Shown piece by piece: positions 7,938-17,100 of a stretch of DNA of 64,000 nucleotides. The translations under genes and the position numbers were made by a program. This DNA comes from Lachnospiraceae bacterium M18-1 (GTDB taxonomy: Bacteria > Bacillota > Clostridia > Lachnospirales > Lachnospiraceae). The DNA is taken from positions 190,845 through 254,844 of the forward strand of contig KE159605.1 in assembly GCA_000403295.2 (NCBI GenBank), given 5' to 3'. Position 1 is the first letter of the stretch. Each line of letters begins with the position of its first letter. The notes beneath the pieces are model-generated. The model had not been told where the DNA came from and did no database searches. It saw only the letters and a list, made by a program, of their open reading frames with translations.

Positions 7938-8837
7938 ATGGAAGAGATACTGTTTAAAAGGCCGGAACTGGAGGACGGGGAGATTATTGCCTCATATTTT
8001 GAGAAGGCGCCCAGCAGAAGCTGTGAGCGGACCTTTGCAAACGTCTACCTCTGGTCCAGGCACTACCATGTACAATATGCGGTCATAGAAGACGCACTGG
8101 TCTTTCGGGATGACGGAAAAGAGCTTGCATTTGCCTACCCGGCAGGAGAGCCGGAAGCCGTGAAGCGGGCTTTGGAATACCTGATGCGCTGCACAAAGGA
8201 GCAAAATGTGCCTCTGATACTCTACAATGTAACGGAAGAAAATTTCGCGCAGATGGAAGCATGGTATCCGGGGCAGTTTGGGATCGAGTACCTCCGGGAT
8301 GAGGCGGACTATGTATATGAGACGGAGAAGCTTGCCACTCTGGCGGGCAAGAAGCTGCACGGCAAGCGCAATCATATCAATAAGTTTAAAGCTTTATATC
8401 CGGACTGGAGTTACGAGCCGATTTCCGCGGAAAATGCGGAGGAATGTTTTCAGATGGCCCTGGAATGGCGCAATGAGAACGGCTGTGAGGAAGATCTCGA
8501 AAAAAATGCGGAGATGTGCGTGACCCTGAATTTCCTGCGGCTGTTTGAGGAGCTGGAGATGAAGGGAGGCCTGATCCGGGTAGATGGAAAAGTGGTTGCT
8601 TTCTGCGTTGGCGAGCCGGTCTGCCGGGACACTTTTGTGGTCCATGTAGAGAAAGCGTTTGCAGAAGTGGAAGGGGCCTACCCGATGATCAACCAGCAGT
8701 TTGTACAGCATGAATGCATGGAATATCAATATGTGAACCGGGAGGAAGACACCGGGGCGGAAGGACTAAGGAAGGCCAAGCTCTCCTATCGCCCGGCATT
8801 TCTTGTGGAAAAAGGAATCGTAACCCGGAACGTATGA
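7938..8837 (+). CDS. DUF2156 (phosphatidylglycerol lysyltransferase-like) protein
   Basis: A 299-residue soluble protein resembling the C-terminal GNAT-type domain of MprF/LysX-like lysyltransferases (DUF2156) without membrane segments. Recognisable parts are the N-terminal SYFEKAPSRSCERTFANVYL region, the central LAGKKLHGKRNHINKFK segment with basic residues that in relatives contact tRNA or nucleotide, and the C-terminal EGAYPMINQQF followed by YVNREEDTGAEGLRKAK. These short soluble forms are common in Clostridia, and the substrate is not known; lipid lysylation is not supported because no flippase domain is present. ATG 7938 follows GGAGA; an earlier in-frame start at 7875 lies on the promoter side and is rejected. 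Confidence 0.85.
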   Translation: MEEILFKRPELEDGEIIASYFEKAPSRSCERTFANVYLWSRHYHVQYAVIEDALVFRDDGKELAFAYPAGEPEAVKRALEYLMRCTKEQNVPLILYNVTEENFAQMEAWYPGQFGIEYLRDEADYVYETEKLATLAGKKLHGKRNHINKFKALYPDWSYEPISAENAEECFQMALEWRNENGCEEDLEKNAEMCVTLNFLRLFEELEMKGGLIRVDGKVVAFCVGEPVCRDTFVVHVEKAFAEVEGAYPMINQQFVQHECMEYQYVNREEDTGAEGLRKAKLSYRPAFLVEKGIVTRNV

Positions 8838-8918
8838 GACTGTGCGCCGGATAGTAATTTCAGCAATTTTGACGGCCGAATCACAGATTCGGTCCTGCAG
8901 AAAAAGGAGAAGGATACG

Positions 8919-10112
8919 ATGATTTCAAAAAAAATGGAAAATATGGTGGCAAACAGTTCTGCTATCCGTGCAATGTTTGAAGAAGGAAACCGGCTCGCGA
9001 AGCTCTACGGCAAGGAAAACGTATATGATTTCAGCCTGGGCAATCCCAATGTTCCGGCGCCGGAGGCTGTGAAGCAGGCAATCCAGGAGATTCTCCGGGA
9101 GGAGGATCCGGTGGCGCTCCACGGCTATACCAACAGCAATGCAGGCTATGAGGATGTGAGACAGGCTGTGGCAGAGTCTTTGAATGAGCGGTTCGGCACT
9201 GCATTTGCCGCCAGGAACATTACCATGACCGTAGGGGCGGCCGGCGGGCTGAACGTGATCTTAAAATCCCTTTTGAATCCGGGGGACGAGGTCATTGTAT
9301 TTGCGCCCTATTTCGGGGAATACCGGAGTTATACCAACAACTATGACGGTGTCCTGGTGGAAATCTCTCCGAATACCGTGGACTTTCAGCCCAAGCTGGA
9401 TGAGTTTGAGGCGAAGATCACGCCAAAGACAAAGGCTGTGATCGTCAATACGCCGAACAATCCTACCGGTGTTGTTTATTCCGAGGAAACGATCCGGAGA
9501 ATGGCATCTATTCTGGAAGCGAAACAGAAGGAATATGGAACGGACATCTACCTGATTTCCGACGAACCCTATCGGGAGCTGGCGTATGACGGCGTGGACG
9601 TCCCCTATCTGACAAGATATTATGCAAATACGGTGGTAGGATATTCCTACAGCAAATCTCTGTCGCTGCCAGGGGAGCGGATCGGATATCTGGTCATCCC
9701 GGATGAGGCGGCGGACAGCGAAGCACTGATCGGCGCGGCCAATGTGGCAACCAGGATCCTTGGATTCGTGAATGCGCCTACACTGCAGCAGAAGGTGGTC
9801 AAATACTGCCTGAACGAAAAGACCGATATTTCCTTCTATGACCGGAACAGGGAGACCTTGTACAACGGCCTGAAAGAACTGGGCTTTGAGTGCATCAAGC
9901 CGGAAGGGGCGTTTTACCTTTTCGTAAAATCCCCGGTTGCAGATGAAAAGGCATTCTGTGCGGCGGCAAAAAAATATAATATTCTGATCGTGCCGGGAAG
10001 CTCCTTCGGATGCCCGGGATATGTCAGGCTGGCATATTGTGTGTCCCATGAGACGATCGTAAATTCTCTGCCCAGGTTCGGCGAACTGGCGAAGGAATAT
10101 ATCAGTAAATGA
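8919..10112 (+). CDS. pyridoxal-phosphate aminotransferase, class I/II (AspB-like)
   Basis: A 397-residue fold-type I aminotransferase. It has NNPTG near residue 179, the Ser-Asp-Glu-Pro-Tyr cofactor-phenol site (SDEPYRELAYDG) and the PLP lysine at residue 246 in YSKSLSLPGERIG. The length fits aspartate/aromatic aminotransferases, but the N-terminal MISKKMENMVANSSAIRAMFEEG form is a Clostridia subgroup whose substrate is unproven. A strong AAGGAGAAGG site precedes ATG 8919. The HisC gene begins 88 bp downstream on the same strand, so an amino-acid biosynthetic pair is plausible. Confidence 0.92.
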   Translation: MISKKMENMVANSSAIRAMFEEGNRLAKLYGKENVYDFSLGNPNVPAPEAVKQAIQEILREEDPVALHGYTNSNAGYEDVRQAVAESLNERFGTAFAARNITMTVGAAGGLNVILKSLLNPGDEVIVFAPYFGEYRSYTNNYDGVLVEISPNTVDFQPKLDEFEAKITPKTKAVIVNTPNNPTGVVYSEETIRRMASILEAKQKEYGTDIYLISDEPYRELAYDGVDVPYLTRYYANTVVGYSYSKSLSLPGERIGYLVIPDEAADSEALIGAANVATRILGFVNAPTLQQKVVKYCLNEKTDISFYDRNRETLYNGLKELGFECIKPEGAFYLFVKSPVADEKAFCAAAKKYNILIVPGSSFGCPGYVRLAYCVSHETIVNSLPRFGELAKEYISK

Positions 10113-10200
10113 TCCGGACAGCCGGCGGGTCTGAGATCTGCTGTCCGGAAAAGGAACGGCAGCATCATACACATTGATAGAATAACAGGAGATGAAATCA

Positions 10201-11262
10201 GTGGAAATGAATCCCAGAATCATAAAGAATATACGAAAAGTAGACCCTTATGTACCAGGGGAGCAGCCCCAGCATCGGGTGATCAAGCTGAATACCAATG
10301 AAAATCCGTATCCGCCTGCTCCGGGGGTGGAGCGGGCTCTTCGGGAGATCGATACGGACCGGTTCAGGTTATATCCGGATCCTTCCGCAAATGTCCTGGT
10401 GTCCGCATTGGCGGAGCACTATGGGGTCAGTACGGACCAGGTATTTGCAGGCGTGGGTTCGGATGACGTGCTGTCCATGTGCTTTCTGACGTTTTTTAAT
10501 TCCGGGAAGCCCATCCTTTTTCCGGATATCACGTATTCCTTCTATAAAGTCTGGGCAGAATTATATCGGATTCCTTATGAATGTCCGAAACTGGATGAGA
10601 ATTTTCGGATTGTAAAAGAAGACTATTACCGGGAAAACGGAGGAGTGATCGTTCCCAATCCCAACGCGCCTACGGCTATCTATGAGGAGCTTGGGTTCGT
10701 AGAGGATATCATCGCCCACAATCCGGATGTGGTTGTGATCGTGGATGAGGCATATATTGATTTTGCGGGAAGATCCGCGGTGGAGCTGATCGACCGGTAC
10801 GACAACCTGATCGTCGTCCAGACCTTTTCCAAGGCCCGTTCCATGGCCGGCATGCGGATCGGATATGCCATCAGTAATCCCGCGCTGATCCGGTATCTGA
10901 ATGATGTGAAATATTCCTTCAATTCTTATACCATGAATCAGACGTCCATTGCCTGCGGCACGGAGGCAGTGAAAGACCGGGCATATTTTGAAAAGACGAC
11001 AGAGAAGATCGTGGAAACCAGGGAATGGGCGAAGGAAGAGCTGCGGAAGCTGGGATTTGAATTTCCAGATTCCAGGGCCAATTTTATCTTTGCAAGACAT
11101 CCCCGGTATGATGCCGGGGAACTGTTTGAGATTTTGAAGAAACAGGACATCTATGTGCGGCATTGGGACAGCAAGCGGATCCGTCAATATCTGCGGATCA
11201 CCGTGGGGACCAGGGAAGAGATGGAACAGCTGTTCTCAGCGCTGAAGGCTTATATTCGTTGA
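10201..11262 (+). CDS. hisC: histidinol-phosphate aminotransferase
   Basis: A 353-residue PLP enzyme of the HisC type that converts imidazole-acetol phosphate and glutamate to histidinol phosphate; relatives also act on aromatic or CobD substrates. It carries KLNTNENPYPP near the N-terminus, VVDEAYIDFA in the middle and the PLP lysine at residue 211 in QTFSKARSMAGMRIG, then GTREEMEQL near the end. AGGAG at 10187-10191 touches an ATG at 10192 and stands nine bases before GTG 10201, so I choose the GTG; the difference is three residues. No other his genes are nearby, so it is an isolated copy and a different aminotransferase role cannot be excluded. Confidence 0.85.
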   Translation: MEMNPRIIKNIRKVDPYVPGEQPQHRVIKLNTNENPYPPAPGVERALREIDTDRFRLYPDPSANVLVSALAEHYGVSTDQVFAGVGSDDVLSMCFLTFFNSGKPILFPDITYSFYKVWAELYRIPYECPKLDENFRIVKEDYYRENGGVIVPNPNAPTAIYEELGFVEDIIAHNPDVVVIVDEAYIDFAGRSAVELIDRYDNLIVVQTFSKARSMAGMRIGYAISNPALIRYLNDVKYSFNSYTMNQTSIACGTEAVKDRAYFEKTTEKIVETREWAKEELRKLGFEFPDSRANFIFARHPRYDAGELFEILKKQDIYVRHWDSKRIRQYLRITVGTREEMEQLFSALKAYIR

Positions 11263-11403
11263 TGTGAAAGCCGTAGTTTGATATGCACAGCGTACCACAG
11301 AACATTGTTATAAAAATGCCGCGGCGGTATGCGGACGGAAAAAAACAGAAATTGCTGCTCCTAAGTTTAATATTTGCAGCAAAAACAGGAGAGAATTTAG
11401 ATT

Positions 11404-11910
11404 ATGAAAGAAGCACTGATCAGTTGGTTTGTAGACAATTTAGGCGGAAAAGTCGGAAAAGAAGCAATCTTGTTTTTGATTTCCATGGTGCCGATCCTGG
11501 AACTCAGAGGCGGGCTTTTGGCTGCCGGCCCGGCGGTCCTGGACGTACCCATGTGGGAAGCAATCCCAATCTGTATCGTCGGAAACCTGATTCCGATTCC
11601 CTTTATCCTGCTTCTGATCACCAGGATTTTTGACTGGATGAAGGGCACGAAAACACTGAAGCCGCTGGTAGAAAAGCTTGAAAAGAAAGCGATGAGCAAG
11701 AGCGCCAATATTGAAAAATATGAGTTCTGGGGGCTGGTTGCCTTTGTGGGGATCCCGCTTCCAGGCACCGGGGCATGGACAGGCTCCCTGATCGCGGCAT
11801 TAATTGGAATCCGTTTCCGGAAGGCATTTCCAGCAATCGTACTGGGCGTGTTTGTGGCGGCATTTTTGATGACTGTGCTGTCCTATGCGGTACTCGGCGG
11901 GATTTTTTAG
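11404..11910 (+). CDS. COG2426 small multidrug-export family membrane protein
   Basis: A 168-residue membrane protein with about four hydrophobic segments, matching the family named small multidrug export protein (Sm_multidrug_ex). Family marks are PILELRGGLLA at about residues 30-40, GNLIPIPFILLL in the next helix, and VGIPLPGTGAWTGSLIAALIG near residue 119, which resembles the re-entrant Pro/Gly motif of DedA-like proteins. AGGAGAG lies upstream of ATG 11404. Drug export is only a family name; a transport or lipid-related role is as likely. Confidence 0.88.
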   Translation: MKEALISWFVDNLGGKVGKEAILFLISMVPILELRGGLLAAGPAVLDVPMWEAIPICIVGNLIPIPFILLLITRIFDWMKGTKTLKPLVEKLEKKAMSKSANIEKYEFWGLVAFVGIPLPGTGAWTGSLIAALIGIRFRKAFPAIVLGVFVAAFLMTVLSYAVLGGIF

Positions 11911-11930
11911 TTCGTTACTGGTTACTGTTC

Positions 11931-12271
11931 ACACGGTGCCGTGCACTTGCTGCACGTCATCCAGCCAATAAAGTAACATTTGCCATAATATCCAGCCCGT
12001 CTACACTCCGTTCCGTTCCGTCCTAAACAAGCGTCGCTGGCGCTTAGGACCGCCGAAGGCGACTTAAAATGGGCTGGATACTGTTACTGGAGCACCCAAA
12101 GGGTGTGTTACAGGTCACACCTTGACCAGGCGTGCCCTGTAACTCAGGCCGCCATTTAAAATTGCCTTCGGCAATGGGCGGCCTGAATACCAGCTTTTAT
12201 GTGCATCCTCCCGACCAATCAGCGTGGTGATTGGTCGGGGTGTGACATGTAACAAGGGTGTGAACAGTAAC
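11931..12271. repeat. hairpin-rich intergenic repeat, family 1, copy A (341 bp)
   Basis: This copy is bounded by a perfect 14-bp inverted repeat, GTTACTGTTCACAC at 11931-11944 and GTGTGAACAGTAAC at 12258-12271. Inside are nested stems: TATCCAGCCC/GGGCTGGATA enclosing GTCCTAA/TTAGGAC; GTTACAGG/CCTGTAAC; TCAGGCCGCC/GGCGGCCTGA with a TTCG-capped core; and CCCGACCAATCA/TGATTGGTCGGG at 12210-12239. It fills most of the 489-bp gap between 11911 and 12399; I see no gene in it. The end segment CGGTGCCGTGCACTTGCTGC recurs almost exactly, inverted, in copy B. Confidence 0.85.
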
Positions 12272-12399
12272 CGTTACTCGGACATCCACCCGTTGACACT
12301 GGTTTGAAATATCCGTATAATAAAAGAAAAGGCTGCGCGGGACGATACGGTTTGCCGGTGAATGACAGCCAAATGTTCTGCCGGGAGGGAATTTACAGC

Positions 12400-12837
12400 A
12401 TGATTGCGGAAAATGATGAGAAAAAAAGAAGTAAGCTTTGGAGGATTGCGATGACGGTTTCATCGGTATTGATCATTGTCATCGCCGTATTTTTCGGATA
12501 TACACTTTTTACTTCGAATCCGTTGGAAGGAAGATGGGTCAATGAAGGAAGCGGCCTGGTCATGCGGATCCAGGGAAACGGATCTGCATCCATCGAATGG
12601 CCGGATGAATCAGACGATGCGGTAGAACTGCAGTATCATGTAGATCTGAAATCCAAAGTATTCACCTTGTATCAGGGGGAGGAAAACGGGACCTCGCAGG
12701 AAGTCTATGATACGTCGGCGGAATCCGGTTTTGCAGCGGAGAGCATGGAAGGAAGCTACGACTACAGTCTGGAGCAGGGAGAATTGACACTGACAGAGCG
12801 GGAGTATGGTGATCAGATGGTATTTGAAAAAGAGTAG
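12400..12837 (+). CDS. hypothetical membrane-anchored protein
   Basis: A 145-residue protein that I do not recognise. It has a short Lys/Arg-rich cytoplasmic start (MIAENDEKKRSKLWRIAM), one membrane helix at about residues 16-37 and an extracellular domain of about 105 residues beginning NPLEGRWVNEGSGLVMRI. The pattern of a Gly-Xaa-Trp opening, an Asn-Gly-Xaa-Gly turn and alternating polar strands ending in LTEREYGDQMVFEKE suggests a small beta-barrel or lipocalin-like fold of the kind seen in many clostridial exported proteins. ATG 12400 is chosen because GGGAGGG lies ten bases upstream. A long hairpin follows it, so it seems to be a single-gene unit. Confidence 0.7.
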   Translation: MIAENDEKKRSKLWRIAMTVSSVLIIVIAVFFGYTLFTSNPLEGRWVNEGSGLVMRIQGNGSASIEWPDESDDAVELQYHVDLKSKVFTLYQGEENGTSQEVYDTSAESGFAAESMEGSYDYSLEQGELTLTEREYGDQMVFEKE

Positions 12838-12876
12838 GATAACGCATGGAAAGATAAACAGCTTTGTATGTTCGGA

Positions 12877-12930
12877 AGTCTCCGGATATGCAGGGCTGTT
12901 TTGTGTCATGAAACCAGCCGGGAGACTTTT
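12877..12930 (+). terminator. long hairpin after the membrane-anchored gene
   Basis: AGTCTCC (12877-12883) pairs with GGAGACT (12921-12927), and inside it GGCTGTTT pairs with AAACCAGCC with one bulge; TTTTG follows. The T-run is short, so termination may be partial. Confidence 0.5.
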
Positions 12931-13015
12931 GAATGAAAGTTCATAAGAAGTATTGGAAATATGCGCGCAAAACAGGGTTTCACGGTGTAGTACATCAGAA
13001 AGGAGAGAACAGGAA

Positions 13016-14071
13016 ATGCTGAGACAAAACACAAAGGAAATCCGGATCGGAGACGTTGTGATCGGAGGGAAACATCCGGTAGCGATCCAGTCCATGACGA
13101 ATACGAAGACCGAAGATATCAAAGGAACCGTGGAACAGATCCGCAGGCTGGAAGCGGCAGGCTGCGAGATCGTGCGCTGTACCGTTCCCACCCTGGAAGC
13201 GGCTGAGGCACTCCGGGAGATCAAAAAAAAGATCCATATCCCTCTGGTGGCAGATATCCATTTTGACTACCGGATGGCAATCGCGGCAATTGAGAACGGG
13301 GCCGACAAGATCCGGATCAATCCGGGGAATATTGGAGGAGAGGAGCGTCTGAGGGCGGTCGTCGATAAGGCGAAGGAATATGAGATCCCCATCCGGGTCG
13401 GCGTCAACAGCGGTTCTCTGGAGAAAACCCTGCTGGAAAAGTACGGCGGTGTGTCGGCTGAAGGAATCGTAGAGAGCGCGTTGGACAAGGTGCAGATGAT
13501 TGAGAAGATGGATTATGATAATCTGGTTGTGAGTATCAAATCCTCGGATGTCATGATGTGTGTCAGAGCGCATTTGCGGATTGCAGAGCAGTGCAGGTAT
13601 CCGCTGCATGTGGGGATCACGGAGGCAGGGACGGTGTACTCTGGAAATATCAAATCCTCTGTAGGTCTGGGAATCATCCTGTATGAAGGCATCGGAAATA
13701 CAATCCGGGTGTCTCTGACCGGCGATCCGGCAGAAGAAATCCGATCTGCAAAGCTGATCCTGAAGACTATGGGACTTCGAAAGGGCGGCATTGAGGTGGT
13801 GTCCTGTCCCACCTGCGGCAGGACCCAGATCGATCTGATCGGGCTTGCAAACCAGGTGGAGCAGATGGTCCAGGAATTTCCGCTGGATCTCAAAGTGGCA
13901 GTCATGGGGTGCGTGGTGAACGGCCCGGGAGAAGCCAGGGAAGCAGATATCGGGATTGCAGGCGGCAGGGGCGAGGGGCTCCTGATCAAAAAGGGAGAGG
14001 TCGTAAGGAAGGTAAAGGAAGAGGAACTTCTGGAAACCTTGCGCCAGGAATTGCAGAATTGGGAAAAGTAA
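13016..14071 (+). CDS. ispG: 4-hydroxy-3-methylbut-2-enyl diphosphate synthase (flavodoxin/ferredoxin)
   Basis: A 351-residue iron-sulfur enzyme of the methylerythritol-phosphate pathway that converts MEcPP to HMBPP in the cytosol. The TIM-barrel part begins with IGDVVIGGKHPVAIQSMTNT; the cluster cysteines are in VSCPTCGRTQID (two) and MGCVVNGPGEARE (one), with the usual spacing. ATG 13016 follows AGGAGAGAACAGGAA; an in-frame upstream ATG at 12953 has no ribosome site and would add a non-family tail. The next gene, polC, starts 67 bp downstream, an ispG-polC order seen in Clostridia. A second pathway enzyme, ispF, is at 58506. Confidence 0.96.
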   Translation: MLRQNTKEIRIGDVVIGGKHPVAIQSMTNTKTEDIKGTVEQIRRLEAAGCEIVRCTVPTLEAAEALREIKKKIHIPLVADIHFDYRMAIAAIENGADKIRINPGNIGGEERLRAVVDKAKEYEIPIRVGVNSGSLEKTLLEKYGGVSAEGIVESALDKVQMIEKMDYDNLVVSIKSSDVMMCVRAHLRIAEQCRYPLHVGITEAGTVYSGNIKSSVGLGIILYEGIGNTIRVSLTGDPAEEIRSAKLILKTMGLRKGGIEVVSCPTCGRTQIDLIGLANQVEQMVQEFPLDLKVAVMGCVVNGPGEAREADIGIAGGRGEGLLIKKGEVVRKVKEEELLETLRQELQNWEK

Positions 14072-14138
14072 GTGGACTGAAATGAATAATTCAGGAATGC
14101 ATCCCCTATATTAGAGTGATTTGACAGGAGCTGATCAA

Positions 14139-17100
14139 TTGGAACAAGTAGGAACCACAAAATTATTTTTTGATGTATTTCCCACCTTGAAAGTGGAGAA
14201 CTCTGTCCGTATGCTGTTTTCAGATGTGGAAGTGAAGAAGATTACTACCAATTCCGCCCGGAATTTTCTGCACATTTACATATTCAGCCGCCATCTGTTT
14301 CAGAAAAAGCAGATCTGGCATATGGAGCAGAAGATAAAAGAGCAGCTGTTCGGGACCTCCATGGTCAATATTCATATAGAAGAAGAATACAGCCTGTCGG
14401 AGCAGTATACGCCTGCTGCCCTGATGGCGGAGTACCGGGAGAGTATTTCTCAGGAACTGCGGGGCAGCAGCGTGCTGGCGGCCAACATGTTTGACCAGGC
14501 GGAACTTCGGTTTGAGGAGAACCAGGTCTGCTGTCTGGAGCTGGCGGATACCATCGTATCTGAAGGAAGACGGGAACAGATCCTGAATCTCCTGAACGAG
14601 GTGTTCAACCGCCGCTGCGGCATTCCGACAGAGTTTCGCGTCACTTACCGGGAGAAGGAAGAAAGTAAGACACGGGAGTTTGAGGAGCAGAGGATCCAGC
14701 GTGAGATTAACGCTATTTTCCGGAGGAATAAAAGTATTCACGGGGAAACGGATTCGGGCGGGATGGAATCCGGGGCTGGCAGCGATCATGCGGCGCCCTG
14801 GGAGGATCCGGGCGGTCCGGGAAGTGCTTCCGGTTCAGCCGAAGGTCCGGCCGGCATTCCAAATGCAGCCGGAGAATATGGCGTCGGAATCCAAACAGAC
14901 TGGAATACGGCAGGGAAAAACGGAAATACAGCCAAAGCCGCAGCCGGGAGAATCGGAAGCGCGGCGAACGGAGCCGTCAGGAACGGAAACGCAAATGGTA
15001 CCGCAGCCGGGAGAAATAAAAAGGCAAATGCATCCTCCGGAAGGAACAATGCGTCGGGCAGAGGCGGCTTTTCCTCCGGGAATGCAGTACAGGGGAAAAA
15101 CGGCTTTCGGAAGGATTCCGGCCGGGATTATGTGCGCCCCTTGAAGGTAGGAGATGCGCCGGGGCTGATTTACGGAAGAGACTTTGAGGACGAACCACTC
15201 CGTCTGGACCAGGTTGCCACGGAGATGGGAGAGATCACCTTCCACGGCAAAGTTATCAGCTTTGAGACACGGGAGATCCGGAATGAACGGACCATCATCA
15301 TCTTTTCCATTACGGATTTTACGGATACCATAACCGTGAAAATGTTTGTCCGCAACGAACAGCTTGCAGAACTGTTAGGCGACCTGAAAAAAGGTGCGTT
15401 TTTGAAGATCAAGGGTATCACGACCATTGACAAATATGATGGGGAGCTGACCATCGGATCCATTACCGGGATCAAGAAGACCGGAGATTTTACTGTGTCC
15501 AGGGAGGACTTAAGCCCTGTCAGGCGTGTGGAGCTGCACTGCCATACGAAGATGAGCGATATGGACGGCGTTTCCGAGGTTAAGGATATCGTAGGCCGTG
15601 CCCACAAATGGGGGCATCCCGCGATCGCAATTACGGATCATGGGACCGCCCAGGCATTTCCGGATGCCAACCATTATATTGAACGGCTGGACAAGGCAGA
15701 CCCGTTTAAAGTCATTTACGGCGTGGAAGGCTATGTGGTGGACGACCTGACCGAGATTGCCCCGGGCGCCGGGGAGGAAAGCCTGGATGATACCTTTGTG
15801 GTATTTGACCTGGAGACGACGGGATTCAGCGCTATTAAAGACAAGATCATCGAGATCGGTGCGGTGAAAGTGGTCAAAGGAGAGATCGTAGATTCCTTCA
15901 GTACCTTCGTCAATCCCCGCCGTCCTATTCCATTTGAGATCACCAAGCTGACCGGCATCGCCGATGAGATGGTCATGGAATACCCGGATATTGAGACCAT
16001 TCTCCCCCGGTTTCTGGAATTTGTGGGAGATGCGGTGCTGGTAGCCCACAATGCGGGCTTTGATGTGGGATTTATTGAGCAGAACTGCAGGTATCAGGAC
16101 ATTGAGCCGCACTTTATCTCTGTGGATACCGTGGCTCTGGCGCGGGTTCTGCTGCCTACGTTATCTAAATATAAACTGAACGTGGTTGCAAAGGCTTTGA
16201 ATATTTCCCTGGAAAACCATCACCGGGCCGTGGACGATGCCGGGGCAACGGCGGAAATTTTTGTGAAATTTATACAGATGCTGAAGGACAGGGACATTAC
16301 CACTTTAAAAGGCATCAACCAGTTTGGAAATACCAATGAGGACGCGATCCGCAAGCTCCCTACCTACCACATTATCATCCTGGTAAAAAATGACATCGGC
16401 CGCTACAATCTGTACCAGCTGATCTCTGCCTCCAACCTGAAGTATTTTGCCCGGAGGCCCAGAATCCCGAAAAGCCTGTTAAACCAGCACCGGGAAGGGC
16501 TGATCATTGGGAGCGCCTGCGAGGCCGGGGAGTTGTTCCAGGCCATCCTGAATAAAAAATCGCAGGAGACCATTGCGAAGCTGGCGGATTTTTATGACTA
16601 TTATGAGATACAGCCTCTGGGAAACAACCATTTCATGCTGGAGAGCGAAAAACTGCCGGACATTCAGACAGAGGAGGATCTGAAAAACTTAAACCGCCAG
16701 ATCCTGGAGCTGGGAGACCAGTTCAAAAAGCCTGTTGTGGCTACCTGCGACGTCCATTTCCTGGACCCGGAGGACGAGGTGTACCGCCGGATCATCATGG
16801 CCGGAAAAGGCTTCACCGATGCAGACAACCAGGCTCCTCTTTACCTTCGGACCACGGAGGAAATGCTCTCGGAGTTTGACTATCTGGGTTCCGCCAAAGC
16901 CTATGAGGTGGTGGTGGAAAATACAAACAAGATCGCGGCCATGATCGAGAAGATCGCGCCGGTGAACCCCAACAAGTGTCCGCCGGTGATTCAGGATTCC
17001 GACCAGAAGCTGCGGGACATCTGCTACAAAAAGGCCCACGAGGTGTACGGGGAGAATCTGCCGGTACAAGTTTCCGCCCGTCTGGAGCGGGAGCTCAATT

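Noticed and set aside
11931..12271. CRISPR-like repeats
   Set aside because: Stems are different from one another and not spaced as direct repeats with unique spacers; no cas gene is in the window.
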